Assembly: GCA_002508545.1 (NCBI GenBank)
Contig: DAVH01000022.1
Coordinates: 55,652 to 87,329 of the forward strand
Origin: Methanomassiliicoccus sp. UBA6
GTDB lineage: Archaea > Thermoplasmatota > Thermoplasmata > Methanomassiliicoccales > Methanomassiliicoccaceae
DNA: 31,678 nt
Direction of reading: 5' to 3'
Made by a program: the position numbers and the translations under genes. Each line of letters begins with the position of its first letter. Position 1 is the stretch's first letter. The notes under the pieces were generated by a model, which worked only from the letters and a program-made list of their open reading frames with translations, was not told where the DNA came from and ran no database searches. This document shows, one piece after another, positions 14,614 to 22,214 of the stretch.

Positions 14614-15198
14614 ATGAAGATCGTTGGAGTGGGCTGCGCCCCGGACCTCCTGACCATGCAGGCGGCCAGGGCGATCACCGAGGCCAAGAGGGTGGCCGGT
14701 TCCGAGCGCGCGCTCTCGCTGGCCGAGGACTTCATTCCGGACGGATGCCCCGTTTACGTCCTGAAGGAGCACTTCAAGCTGAGCGAGTATCCCGACGACA
14801 CGGTGGTGCTGTGCACCGGAGACCCCAAGATGGTCGGCTTCGAGGTCGAGGGGGCCGAGTACGTGCCGGGGATATCGTCCCTGCAGCTGGCCTTCAACCG
14901 CCTGGACATATCATTGGACCGGGCGAGCGTGGTGCCCGCCTTCGGGAAGAGCCACACCACCCGTGCAATCACTGATGCGGTCAAGGAGGTGAAGCGGGGC
15001 AAGATGGTCTTCGTGGTCGCCGATCCCCATTTCAGCGTCACCGATCTGGCCAGGTCACTGATGGACAAGGGCATCGAATGCCGGATGGCGGTCTGCCAGG
15101 ACCTCGGCTACGAGGCCGAGGAGATCATCATGGGCACCTCGGCCGAGCCTCCCTCGCCGACGTCCCCCCTGTTCGCCGTCGTGGTCGGCGATTGGTGA
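14614..15198 (+). CDS. Second CbiE-like tetrapyrrole methylase (diverged paralog)
   Basis: A 194-residue protein, the same length as CbiE at 8753-9337 and alignable with it end to end: VGVGCAPDLLT against IGVGCGPGMLT, CTGDPKMVGF against STGDPMLAGL, YVPGISSLQLAFNRL against VVPGISSMQCAFSRL. Two conserved spots have changed: the nucleotide-loop GPG is APD, and the CbiE HG motif (DAHGKD) is PAFGKS. It may therefore have a different substrate or a supporting role. The ATG was chosen because the family starts at MKIVGVG; the 29 open codons upstream carry the TATA box and are not coding. It is transcribed away from cbiT and converges on cbiO with a seven-base gap. Confidence 0.82.
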   Translation: MKIVGVGCAPDLLTMQAARAITEAKRVAGSERALSLAEDFIPDGCPVYVLKEHFKLSEYPDDTVVLCTGDPKMVGFEVEGAEYVPGISSLQLAFNRLDISLDRASVVPAFGKSHTTRAITDAVKEVKRGKMVFVVADPHFSVTDLARSLMDKGIECRMAVCQDLGYEAEEIIMGTSAEPPSPTSPLFAVVVGDW

Positions 15199-15205
15199 GA
15201 GCGAA

Positions 15206-16027
15206 TCACCGGGAGGGAGCGGTCTCCCGGTCCAGGAGGTCCAGCGCCTCCTCCATGGTGGTGGGGACCTCGAAGCCGCGGCCGCTGCGGGCCTTCCACT
15301 CGGTCATCAGGCGCGGTATGGAGGGAAGCTCCAGGTTCGCCTCCGCCAGGATGTCCGGCCGGGCCATCAGGCCCCGGAGGTCGCCGTCGTAGAGGACCGT
15401 TCTCTTCAGCACGATGACCCGCTGGGTGAGCTCGAACGCCACCGTGAGGTCGTGGGTCGCCAGCACGATGCTCTTGTCCAGCGAACGAAGGACGTCCACC
15501 AGCGCCCGGCGGCTCGCGGGGTCCAGGTTGGCGGTGGGCTCGTCCAACAGGTAGATGTCAGGGTCCATGGCCAGCAGGCCGGCTATGGCCACCCTCTTCT
15601 TCTCCCCGAAGCTCAGGTGGTGCGGCGCCCGATCGGCGTACTCTGACACCCCGGCCAGGGCCATGCTCCTCTCCACGCGTTTCCGCACCTCCTCCTCCCC
15701 CAGCTGCATGTTGATCGGCCCGAACGCCACGTCGTCCCACACCCGGGGCATGAATATCTGGTCATCGGGGTCCTGGAAGAGGAGCCCCGCTTTCATGGTG
15801 GCCTGCGGGGCGGTCTTCTTGTCGACCCTGATGCCGGCCACCTCCAGCTCCCCCTCGGTGGGGAGGTAGAGCGAATCGAGCATGTGCAGCAAGGTGCTCT
15901 TCCCCGCCCCGTTGGGCCCGACCAGGGACACCCGCTCCCCCGCCCTGATGACGATGTTCACGTTCTCCAGCGCGCGCGTGCCGTCCGAATACCTGTAGCC
16001 GACGTTTTTAAGCCTCAGAGCGTCCAC
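15206..16027 (-). CDS. cbiO: ECF-type cobalt/nickel transporter, ATP-binding subunit
   Basis: A 273-residue ABC ATPase that powers metal uptake through CbiM and CbiQ at the cytoplasmic face of the membrane. Walker A is GPNGAGKST, the Q-loop is LLFQDPDDQIF, the signature is LSFGEKKRVA, Walker B is IYLLDEPTANLD, and the switch histidine is in VLATHDL. PDDQ after the Q-loop is typical of ECF ATPases. The start is GTG at 16027, giving VDALRLKNVGYRY, preceded by GGAGG with about seven to nine bases of spacing; it overlaps the end of cbiQ by 13 bases. The open frame upstream of 16027 is a shadow of cbiQ. It ends seven bases from the convergent cbiE paralog. Confidence 0.94.
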   Translation of the reverse strand: MDALRLKNVGYRYSDGTRALENVNIVIRAGERVSLVGPNGAGKSTLLHMLDSLYLPTEGELEVAGIRVDKKTAPQATMKAGLLFQDPDDQIFMPRVWDDVAFGPINMQLGEEEVRKRVERSMALAGVSEYADRAPHHLSFGEKKRVAIAGLLAMDPDIYLLDEPTANLDPASRRALVDVLRSLDKSIVLATHDLTVAFELTQRVIVLKRTVLYDGDLRGLMARPDILAEANLELPSIPRLMTEWKARSGRGFEVPTTMEEALDLLDRETAPSR

Positions 16028-16749
16028 TGGACCAGCCCTCCTTGTATCAATGTGATGATGACGATGACGATCGCGAACACCGCCGTGTACCCCAGGTCCC
16101 TCGGCCTGGCGGCGGGCGGCCTGAGGGTGTATATCTCTCCCCGGAACCCCCGGGCCAGCAGCCCGTCGTAGATCCGCTTGGAGCGCTCGTAGGAGCGGAC
16201 CAGCACCATCCCCGCGGTGAAGGATATGGTACGGAAGATGTCCTTGGAGAGCAGGCTGCCCTTGAGCGAGAACCCCCGGGACCGCCGGGCCATGTTCATC
16301 AGCTCCAGCTCCTCGAGGATGACGAATATGTACCGGTAGGTGAACAGGAGGAGGGAGCAGAACACGTAAGGGACGCGGAACCACCGCAATGCTCTCAGGA
16401 TGTCGAAGAACGGCGTGGTGGTGACGAGCAGCAGGAGCGCGATGACCGACGTGGATATCCTGAGGGCCATGGCCGCCGCCGGCTGCGCCCCGGAGGTCAG
16501 CAGAAGGGCCACCGACGCCACGGCGATGAACGGCACGGACAGGGAGAACACCTTCAGGAAGTGGACGAGGGGGAGGCGGGAGATCGCCAGCAGGCCGATG
16601 ACGAACGCCAGCGCGACCGCGAGGGCGGCAAGGTCCCTGAGGAACGAGATGGCAACCACCAGCGCCACGGCGGTGGCGAGCTTGACTCGGGGATCGAAGC
16701 CGTAGAGAGTGCTCGACCGGCTGTATTGATCTATCTCGATCGTTTCCAT
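16015..16749 (-). CDS. cbiQ: ECF-type cobalt/nickel transporter, transmembrane subunit
   Basis: A 244-residue membrane protein, the T component that couples the ATPase to the metal-binding CbiM. It starts with IDQYSRSSTLYGFDPRVKLA, the usual CbiQ opening. Several hydrophobic segments follow at about residues 24-60, 66-85, 92-112 and 125-145, with a last one near the C-terminus. The coupling-helix motif ARRSRGF and a related downstream ARGFRGE contact the ATPase. The ATG is the first of the frame. An 86-base gap separates it from the small-subunit gene before it. Confidence 0.93.
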   Translation of the reverse strand: METIEIDQYSRSSTLYGFDPRVKLATAVALVVAISFLRDLAALAVALAFVIGLLAISRLPLVHFLKVFSLSVPFIAVASVALLLTSGAQPAAAMALRISTSVIALLLLVTTTPFFDILRALRWFRVPYVFCSLLLFTYRYIFVILEELELMNMARRSRGFSLKGSLLSKDIFRTISFTAGMVLVRSYERSKRIYDGLLARGFRGEIYTLRPPAARPRDLGYTAVFAIVIVIITLIQGGLVQWTL

Positions 16750-16835
16750 GTCTCGGTCCTCGAAGCTCTCACCGGTGCGTGCACATCCTGGGAAAAGGGA
16801 ACGGAAGGGGTTTCTTGATGTTTTCGCCCGTCAGC

Positions 16836-17120
16836 TCACGCATCCTTCACTGACTTCCTCAGCTTGACGATCCCGTAGACCGCCAGCAGGGTGATGAAGA
16901 ACCCTACGATGCCCATCACCAGGGCGCTGAGGTAATTGGAGCCGTAGTCCAGGGGCGCCGTCCACACCGGCTCGGTCCCCTCGCCGGTGCCGTGCTCCTC
17001 CAGGGTCTTGTCCAGCCCATCGGGCAGGCCGTCCGACACCAGGAAGAAGCCGACCAGGCCGACCGAGAACACCAGCAGGATGGCGATGGAGACCACGATG
17101 TACTTGCGGTCCATGCTCAC
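16836..17120 (-). CDS. Small PDGLE-domain subunit of the metal transporter (NikN-like)
   Basis: A 94-residue protein with a transmembrane helix at each end (about residues 8-28 and 64-86) and an external segment between them containing SDGLPDGLDKTLEE. That PDGL(E/D) motif defines the family described as NikN or as the C-terminal part of some CbiM proteins. It differs from the classical CbiN of cobalt importers, so it leans toward nickel rather than cobalt transport. The start is either GTG at 17120, overlapping the cbiM stop (GTGA), or ATG at 17114 two codons later. It sits between cbiM and cbiQ, the position of the small subunit in these operons. Confidence 0.85.
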   Translation of the reverse strand: MSMDRKYIVVSIAILLVFSVGLVGFFLVSDGLPDGLDKTLEEHGTGEGTEPVWTAPLDYGSNYLSALVMGIVGFFITLLAVYGIVKLRKSVKDA

Positions 17121-17770
17121 GCCCCCGCCGGTTTACCATTTAGTCTCAGCATCTCTGGGGACACCTTCGCCAGGAAGAGCACGATCCCGGTGGTGACGAT
17201 CGCCTCGCCCACCGCGATCACCGCGTGGTAGCCCATCATCGCCGGGAACGCCAGGGCGCCGGTGATGCCGTATACTCCTCCGGAGATGGAGTAGCTCAGC
17301 GCCAGCTGCGCCGCGCACACCGTCGCTGCGATGAACACCGATGCCCAAGCCGCCACCGGAGTGCCCGCTTTGCTCCTCCTCTCGCCGATCAGCGTCATCA
17401 CACCGTAGGTGACCAGGGGGGCGATGATCGCCATGTTCAGTATGTTGAGGCCAAGCGCGGTTATCCCGCCGTCGCCGAACACCAGGCACTGGATGACCAG
17501 TATGGCGGTGATGATGAGCATGGCGGCGTACGGTCCCAGAAGGATGGTCGCCAGTGCCGCCCCTATCAGGTGCCCGGTGGTACCGCCGCCGACGGGGAAG
17601 TTCAGCATCTGGGCCACGAAGATGCCCGCCGCCAGGATCGCCATCATCGGCATGGTCCGCTCGTCCAGTCGTTTGTCCAGCTTCCAGAACATCAAGGCCA
17701 GCCCGACCAGGGCGATCACCCATGCGGTGATCCAGACCTCAGGCGCCATCACTCCGTCCGCAACATGCAT
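17117..17770 (-). CDS. cbiM: ECF-type cobalt/nickel transporter, substrate-binding subunit
   Basis: A 217-residue integral membrane protein that binds the metal ion. It begins MHVADGVM; in this family His2 and the free N-terminus are metal ligands, which fixes the start at 17770. It also has FVAQMLNFPVGGGTTGHLIGAAL with the conserved His67, and about six to seven hydrophobic segments. CbiM and NikM are closely related and metal choice cannot be read from this sequence. The PDGLE partner favours nickel; the corrin genes next to it favour cobalt. GGGGAT lies about five bases before the ATG. A perfect palindrome lies 15-33 bases upstream. Confidence 0.92.
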   Translation of the reverse strand: MHVADGVMAPEVWITAWVIALVGLALMFWKLDKRLDERTMPMMAILAAGIFVAQMLNFPVGGGTTGHLIGAALATILLGPYAAMLIITAILVIQCLVFGDGGITALGLNILNMAIIAPLVTYGVMTLIGERRSKAGTPVAAWASVFIAATVCAAQLALSYSISGGVYGITGALAFPAMMGYHAVIAVGEAIVTTGIVLFLAKVSPEMLRLNGKPAGA

Positions 17771-17784
17771 GGATATCCCCTTAT

Positions 17785-17803
17785 CACGAATTTTTAATTC
17801 GTG
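17785..17803. promoter_or_regulatory. Perfect palindrome CACGAAT-N5-ATTCGTG in the metal-importer promoter
   Basis: Two 7-bp arms are separated by TTTTA. The site is 15 bases upstream of the cbiM start codon. Its AT-rich centre could itself be the TATA box of a leaderless transcript, or it could cover the transcript start if the TATA box is TTTATATC at about 17823-17830. It does not resemble the GTTGGAT sites, nor the GTATGA/TCATAC half-sites of bacterial NikR as I remember them. Confidence 0.65.
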
Positions 17804-17822
17804 CTACGGCATCGAGCCTATG

Positions 17823-17832
17823 ATATAAATCC
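17823..17832 (-). promoter_or_regulatory. Possible TATA box for cbiM
   Basis: The minus strand reads GATTTATATC. It predicts a transcript start near 17800, inside the palindrome at 17785-17803, and a leader of about 30 bases containing GGGGAT. An alternative is that the palindrome centre is the TATA element. Confidence 0.45.
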
Positions 17833-17847
17833 CTTTAGTCCGAACCA

Positions 17848-17861
17848 CCCGGACGTCCGGG
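17848..17861. repeat. Perfect 14-bp palindrome CCCGGACGTCCGGG
   Basis: A fully self-complementary sequence in the 138-bp gap between the trpA stop and cbiM start, just upstream of the cbiM TATA candidate. It could be a transcript-end structure of the trp operon or a protein site; it was seen only once in this window. Confidence 0.5.
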
Positions 17862-17876
17862 CTATCTGTTTGTCAT

Positions 17877-17899
17877 CCCACGATATAAGAAAACGTGGG
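17877..17899 (-). terminator. Possible transcript end of the trp operon
   Basis: Arms CCCACG and CGTGGG flank an 11-base loop that reads TTTTCTTATAT on the minus strand, starting about ten bases after the trpA stop. Archaeal termination mainly needs a T-rich run, which is present here; the hairpin may or may not matter. Confidence 0.4.
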
Positions 17900-17908
17900 G
17901 CGGCGGAG

Positions 17909-18673
17909 CTAGCCCTTCAATCCGCTCACCAGCCGCCTGGTCTCCTCCGGGGACGCCCCGTCGATCATCCCCTGGAGGATGGCGCTCCCCACGATGGCGG
18001 CGTGCGCGCCCTCCTGGTGCATCGCCGCGGCGTGCTCCCGCCGGGAGATGCCGAAGCCCACGCCGACCGGCAGATCGCCGGCGGCGGCCCTTGCCCGGCG
18101 GACGACCGCGGCCGCTCCGACGGGGAGCGCGTTCCTCGCCCCCGTGGTCCCCAGGGAGCTCACCACGTACAGGAACCCGGAGCTGGCGGCGGCGATCCTC
18201 CTCATCCTCTCCGCCGAGGTGGTGGGGCCGACCAGCTGCACCAGGTCCAGCCCGCCTGCCGCGCACCGTTGCCGGAGGGAGAGCGATTCCTCGCACGGCA
18301 GGTCGGGAACGATCAGGCCGTCCACCCCGCTCTGTGCCGAGAGCTCCACGTACCTTCCCTCGCCGATCTGGAATATGGGGTTGTAGTAGCCCATGAGCAC
18401 GATGGGCACGTCCGTATGCGACCTGATCTCCCGCGCCAGGTCGAACACCCTGTGGGGCGTCGTCCCGTTCTCCAGCGCCTTCTGGGACGTGTACTGTATG
18501 ACCTTGCCGTCGGCCACCGGGTCGGAGAACGGCACCCCCAGCTCGAGGACGTCCGCCCCGCCATCCACGCACGCCAGCGCGTGCTCGACCGACAGCTCCG
18601 GCGTCGGGTACCCGGCGGTGATGTAGCATATGAGCTTCCCGCCCCCGGCGAGCGCTTCCCGGATGCGGGCCAT
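17909..18673 (-). CDS. trpA: Tryptophan synthase alpha subunit
   Basis: A 254-residue TIM-barrel protein that cleaves indole-3-glycerol phosphate to indole, which is channelled to the beta subunit. It has CYITAGYPT, the catalytic pair in LELGVPFSDPVADG (Glu and Asp), VLMGYYNPI, GLIVPDLPCEES and VGFGISRREHA, with a phosphate-binding VGSAIL. The likely start is ATG at 18673, which shares its A with the trpB TGA (TGATG). A GTG directly before it at 18676 is the alternative. It is the last gene of the operon and ends with TAG. Confidence 0.95.
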   Translation of the reverse strand: MARIREALAGGGKLICYITAGYPTPELSVEHALACVDGGADVLELGVPFSDPVADGKVIQYTSQKALENGTTPHRVFDLAREIRSHTDVPIVLMGYYNPIFQIGEGRYVELSAQSGVDGLIVPDLPCEESLSLRQRCAAGGLDLVQLVGPTTSAERMRRIAAASSGFLYVVSSLGTTGARNALPVGAAAVVRRARAAAGDLPVGVGFGISRREHAAAMHQEGAHAAIVGSAILQGMIDGASPEETRRLVSGLKG

Positions 18674-19854
18674 CACCGCGCCCCCATGAGCCCGATGACG
18701 GTGTCCAGGTCCTTGTCCCCCCGCCCGGAGACGGTGATCACAACGACCTGATCCTTGCTCATCTCCTTGGCCCGCTGCATGCCCGCGTACACCGCGTGCG
18801 AGGATTCCAGCGCGGGGATTATGCCCTCGACCTCGCTCAGCGTGCGGAAGGCGTAGAGGGCCTCGCGGTCGGTGACGCCGACGTACTCGGCCCTTCCGAT
18901 GTCCTTGAGGAGGGAGTGCTCCGGCCCCACCCCCGGGTAGTCGAGCCCGGCGGCCACCGAATGGGTCTCGCTGATCATGCCATCGGCGTCCTGGAGAAGG
19001 TAGGACTTGCAGCCGTGCAGCACGCCCACCCTACCGCCGGAGATGGAGGCGGAGTGCCGGCCGGTGGACAGCCCCTCGCCGGCGGCCTCCGCGCCGAGGA
19101 AGGCGACGTCCTTGTCCCCGAGGAACGGGTGGAACGTGCCGATGGCGTTCGAGCCCCCGCCGACGCAAGCGACCAGGAGGTCCGGGAGCTTGCCCTCCCG
19201 GTTCAGAAGCTGCCTCCGCGCCTCGCGGCCGATGACGCTCTGGAAGTCCCTGACCATCGCCGGGTAGGGATGAGGCCCGGCCGCCGTCCCCAGCATGTAG
19301 TAGGTGCTCTCGACCGACGCGGCCCAGTCCCGGAACGCCTCGTTCAGCGCGTCCTTGAGCGTCCGCGAGCCCGAGTCCACGGGGTGCACCTTCGCCCCCA
19401 TCAGCTTCATCCGGAAGACGTTCATCTCCTGCCGGGCGATGTCCTCGCTTCCCATGTAGATCTCCGCCCTCAGCCCGAGAACGGCGGCGGCCATGGCGGT
19501 GGCGGTGCCGTGCTGCCCCGCCCCGGTCTCGGCGATGATCCTGCTCTTGCCCATGCGCTTGCACAGCAGCGCCTGCCCCATCACGTTGTTGAACTTGTGG
19601 GCCCCGCCGTGGCAGAGGTCCTCCCTCTTTAGGTATATCTTCGCTCCCCCGCATTTCTCGGTCAGGCGGCGGGCGAAGTAGAGAGGGGTCGGCCGGCCCC
19701 CGTAGTTACGCATGTACTCGCCGAGCTCCTGCCGGAACCCCGGGTCCTTCCTGGCCTTGCCGTACTCCCTCTCCAGCTCCTCGAGCGCGGGCATCAGTAT
19801 CTCGGGAACGTACTGCCCGCCGTACTGCCCGAAGCGCGTCCTGTCCTTTGTCAA
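18673..19854 (-). CDS. trpB: Tryptophan synthase beta subunit
   Basis: A 393-residue PLP enzyme that condenses indole with serine to form tryptophan. The PLP lysine is Lys87 in HGGAHKFNNVMGQALL, the phosphate-binding loop is CVGGGSNAIGTF, and KREDLCHGG is present. Length and the FGQYGGQYVPEILMPAL opening show that it is the TrpB1 type that pairs with TrpA. The start is a TTG at 19854 overlapping the trpF stop (TTGA); no ATG is available that keeps the conserved N-terminus. Confidence 0.96.
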   Translation of the reverse strand: MTKDRTRFGQYGGQYVPEILMPALEELEREYGKARKDPGFRQELGEYMRNYGGRPTPLYFARRLTEKCGGAKIYLKREDLCHGGAHKFNNVMGQALLCKRMGKSRIIAETGAGQHGTATAMAAAVLGLRAEIYMGSEDIARQEMNVFRMKLMGAKVHPVDSGSRTLKDALNEAFRDWAASVESTYYMLGTAAGPHPYPAMVRDFQSVIGREARRQLLNREGKLPDLLVACVGGGSNAIGTFHPFLGDKDVAFLGAEAAGEGLSTGRHSASISGGRVGVLHGCKSYLLQDADGMISETHSVAAGLDYPGVGPEHSLLKDIGRAEYVGVTDREALYAFRTLSEVEGIIPALESSHAVYAGMQRAKEMSKDQVVVITVSGRGDKDLDTVIGLMGAR

Positions 19855-20465
19855 CGTAACCTCACCTCTACTATGAACCGCCCGATCTTGGCGGCGTCCT
19901 TCGTACCTTCGACCTCCACCCCGCTGGACACGTCCACCATGCGCGGCCTGACCTTGGCGATGGCCGCGGCCACGTTCTCGGGGGTCAGGCCCCCGGCCAG
20001 CGAGATCGGTCTTCCGAGCTCCCGGGACAGCCCGGCGCTGACCTCCAGGTCATGCGTGCGGCCGCTCCCCCCGCCCTGGGGGGACGCGGTGTCGAGCACC
20101 ACCAGGTCGGCGAGCGACAGCATCTCCCGGTCCACCGCGGGCATGCCCTCGGCGATATGAACCACTGCCCACACCTCGCATCCCGCTTCCTCCGCGATGA
20201 CCCGCATGCCCTCTAGCGACACCGGGCCGCTGAGCTGCACGGCGCTCGGGCGCAGCCTCGATGCCAAATCGATGATGAACGCCGGGTCCGTGGAGGTCAG
20301 CACCGCCACCGTCGGCCGCCCGGCGGTGCGCATCAGCCTCTCCGCCGCCTCCGGCTCCAGTGAGCGCCTGGTACCGGTCGCGATCACGAAGCCCAGGCGG
20401 TCCGCGTTCCCCGCGGCCCGGACGTCCCGCTCGCTCATCAGCCCGCAGATCTTCACCTCGGTCAT
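19851..20465 (-). CDS. trpF: Phosphoribosylanthranilate isomerase
   Basis: A 204-residue TIM-barrel enzyme that converts phosphoribosylanthranilate to the CdRP enol form. It opens with VKICGLMSERDV, whose Cys7 is the catalytic base. Later it has AVQLSG, LADLVVLDTASPQGGGSGRTHD (catalytic Asp), SLAGGLTPENV and VDVSSGVEVEGTKD. The ATG overlaps the trpC stop (ATGA) and the end overlaps the trpB start. Confidence 0.95.
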   Translation of the reverse strand: MTEVKICGLMSERDVRAAGNADRLGFVIATGTRRSLEPEAAERLMRTAGRPTVAVLTSTDPAFIIDLASRLRPSAVQLSGPVSLEGMRVIAEEAGCEVWAVVHIAEGMPAVDREMLSLADLVVLDTASPQGGGSGRTHDLEVSAGLSRELGRPISLAGGLTPENVAAAIAKVRPRMVDVSSGVEVEGTKDAAKIGRFIVEVRLR

Positions 20466-21229
20466 CTCGGGACCTCCAGATTCCGGAGCGCGGCCCTGGG
20501 GTCCCTGGAGGACGCCAGCGCCCCGCCCACCAGCACGCCGCTGGCCCCGAGGTCCCTAGCTCTCGCCACCTCGGACCGTTGCTCCAGGCCGCTCATCAAC
20601 ACCACCTGGCGGGAGGCGGTCAGGGCGAGGGGGAGGAGGCGGGCCCCCTTCCCCACGTCCACTACGAAGGTCCTCAGGTCCCGCTGGTTGATCCCCAGCA
20701 CATCGGCCTCGCTGGACATGGCCTGGAGCAGCGCCGCCTCGCTCCCCGCCTCCAGGAGGACCTCCAGGCCGAGGTCGTGAGCATGCGCGATCAGCTCGTC
20801 CCTTCTCTCGACCGGCAGGATGCCGAACACCTCCTGGATGAGGAGCACGGTCCCGGCGCCGAGGGCGGCCGCCGCCTCCAGCTGGCGCTCTGATATGATG
20901 AAATCCTTCATCAGCACCGGGAGGCCGGTCGCCGCCGCCCTGCGCAGGGCATCCAGGGAGCCTCGGAACCCCGATGGCTCGGTGAGCACGGAGAGCGCCG
21001 CCGCCCTCCCTGCCATGTAGCTGTCGATCAGCTCCTCCACGGTATGCGGTGACAGCCGGCCCCGGGAGGGCGACGCGGTCTTCACCTCGGCGATCACCGG
21101 GAAGGAAGGGTAGAGGGCCAGCGCCGCGGACAGCGGCCGCCCCGGCCTAGTCTCGCGATCGACATCGTAGTAGCCGGAAGCGACCGACGCCTCGGCGCGG
21201 CGAACCATCTCGACCAGCATGTCGGCCAT
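20462..21229 (-). CDS. trpC: Indole-3-glycerol phosphate synthase
   Basis: A 255-residue TIM-barrel enzyme that closes the indole ring. It has PVIAEVKTASPSRGRL with the catalytic lysine, ALSVLTEPSGFRGS, LPVLMKDFIISERQ (second lysine), VLLIQEV, LEVLLEAGSEA, LGINQRDLRTF and a phosphate-binding GVLVGGAL. It begins four bases after the trpD stop. An in-frame ATG three codons downstream (MLVEM) is a possible alternative start. Confidence 0.95.
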   Translation of the reverse strand: MADMLVEMVRRAEASVASGYYDVDRETRPGRPLSAALALYPSFPVIAEVKTASPSRGRLSPHTVEELIDSYMAGRAAALSVLTEPSGFRGSLDALRRAAATGLPVLMKDFIISERQLEAAAALGAGTVLLIQEVFGILPVERRDELIAHAHDLGLEVLLEAGSEAALLQAMSSEADVLGINQRDLRTFVVDVGKGARLLPLALTASRQVVLMSGLEQRSEVARARDLGASGVLVGGALASSRDPRAALRNLEVPR

Positions 21230-21233
21230 GGTA

Positions 21234-22214
21234 TCATCCGGTGACCGGCGCGTTGGTCCTCTTGATGTACGCGTTCATCCGGGCCAGCGCCCTCCCGGAA
21301 TCGATCGCGGCCTCGCATCGGCGCACCCCCATGTCCAGGTCCTTGACCGCTCCGAAGGCCAGCAGCCCGCACGCGGCGTTGAGCACCACCATGTCTCGTC
21401 GGGCCCCCGGCGTTCCTCCCAGTACCTCTCGGGCGGCCTCGGCGGACAGCTGCGGGGAAAGCTCGGCAACGTCCCCGGGCAGCGGATGGTAAAGCCCGAT
21501 CTCCCGGGGGTCGATGAGGAACCTGTCGATGCTCCCTTCGTCCACCAGGACCGCTGAGGTGGGGCCGAGCACGGACACCTCGTCCATCCCCGGCCGGCCG
21601 TGGACGACGAGCGCTCTCTCGACGCCCATAGCGGCAAGGACCGGGGGGAAGAGGTCGAGCAGGCGCGATGAGTACACGCCGATCAGCTGCCTGCGCCTCG
21701 CCACGACGGGGTTGAGCAGGGGGGCGAGCATGTTGAAGACCGTCCTCGTGGCGATCTCCCTCCTCACCGGGGCGGCGTGGCGCATGGCCGGGTGGAAGGA
21801 CGGCGCGAACAGGAAGGCGAAGCCCAGCTGGTCGAGCGAGGCCCCCGCCTCCTCCGGCGAAAGGGACAGCCTCGCGCCGAGCGATTCGAACAGGTCGGCG
21901 CTGCCGCAGCCCCGGTTGGAGCGGTTGCCGTGCTTGGCGACCGGTATGCCCAGGGAGGAGACGACGAAGGAGGCGATGGAGGAGACGTTGAAGGTGCGGA
22001 ACGACGCGCCCCCCGTCCCGCACATGTCCAGGACAGCGGGGTGGCGGGTCCTCACCGGCACCGCTGCCTTCCGGAAGGCCATCGCCAGGGCGGCGACCTC
22101 GCCGGGGGTCTCTCCCCGGCTGGCCATCTCCGTCAGTGTGGACACCATCGACGAGCGGTGGAAGGTGCCGGTGACGAGCATCTCGGCCAGCGTCTCCGGG
22201 CTCTCCGGGATCAC
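21234..22214 (-). CDS. trpD: Anthranilate phosphoribosyltransferase
   Basis: A 326-residue enzyme that joins anthranilate to phosphoribosyl pyrophosphate. It has DMCGTGGASFRTFNVSS (residues 63-79) for pyrophosphate binding, VAKHGNRSNRGCGSADLFESLG, FLFAPSFHPAM and FNMLAPLLNP. The start is GTG at 22214 overlapping the trpG stop (GTGA). It is not fused to trpG, unlike in some bacteria. Confidence 0.95.
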   Translation of the reverse strand: MIPESPETLAEMLVTGTFHRSSMVSTLTEMASRGETPGEVAALAMAFRKAAVPVRTRHPAVLDMCGTGGASFRTFNVSSIASFVVSSLGIPVAKHGNRSNRGCGSADLFESLGARLSLSPEEAGASLDQLGFAFLFAPSFHPAMRHAAPVRREIATRTVFNMLAPLLNPVVARRRQLIGVYSSRLLDLFPPVLAAMGVERALVVHGRPGMDEVSVLGPTSAVLVDEGSIDRFLIDPREIGLYHPLPGDVAELSPQLSAEAAREVLGGTPGARRDMVVLNAACGLLAFGAVKDLDMGVRRCEAAIDSGRALARMNAYIKRTNAPVTG

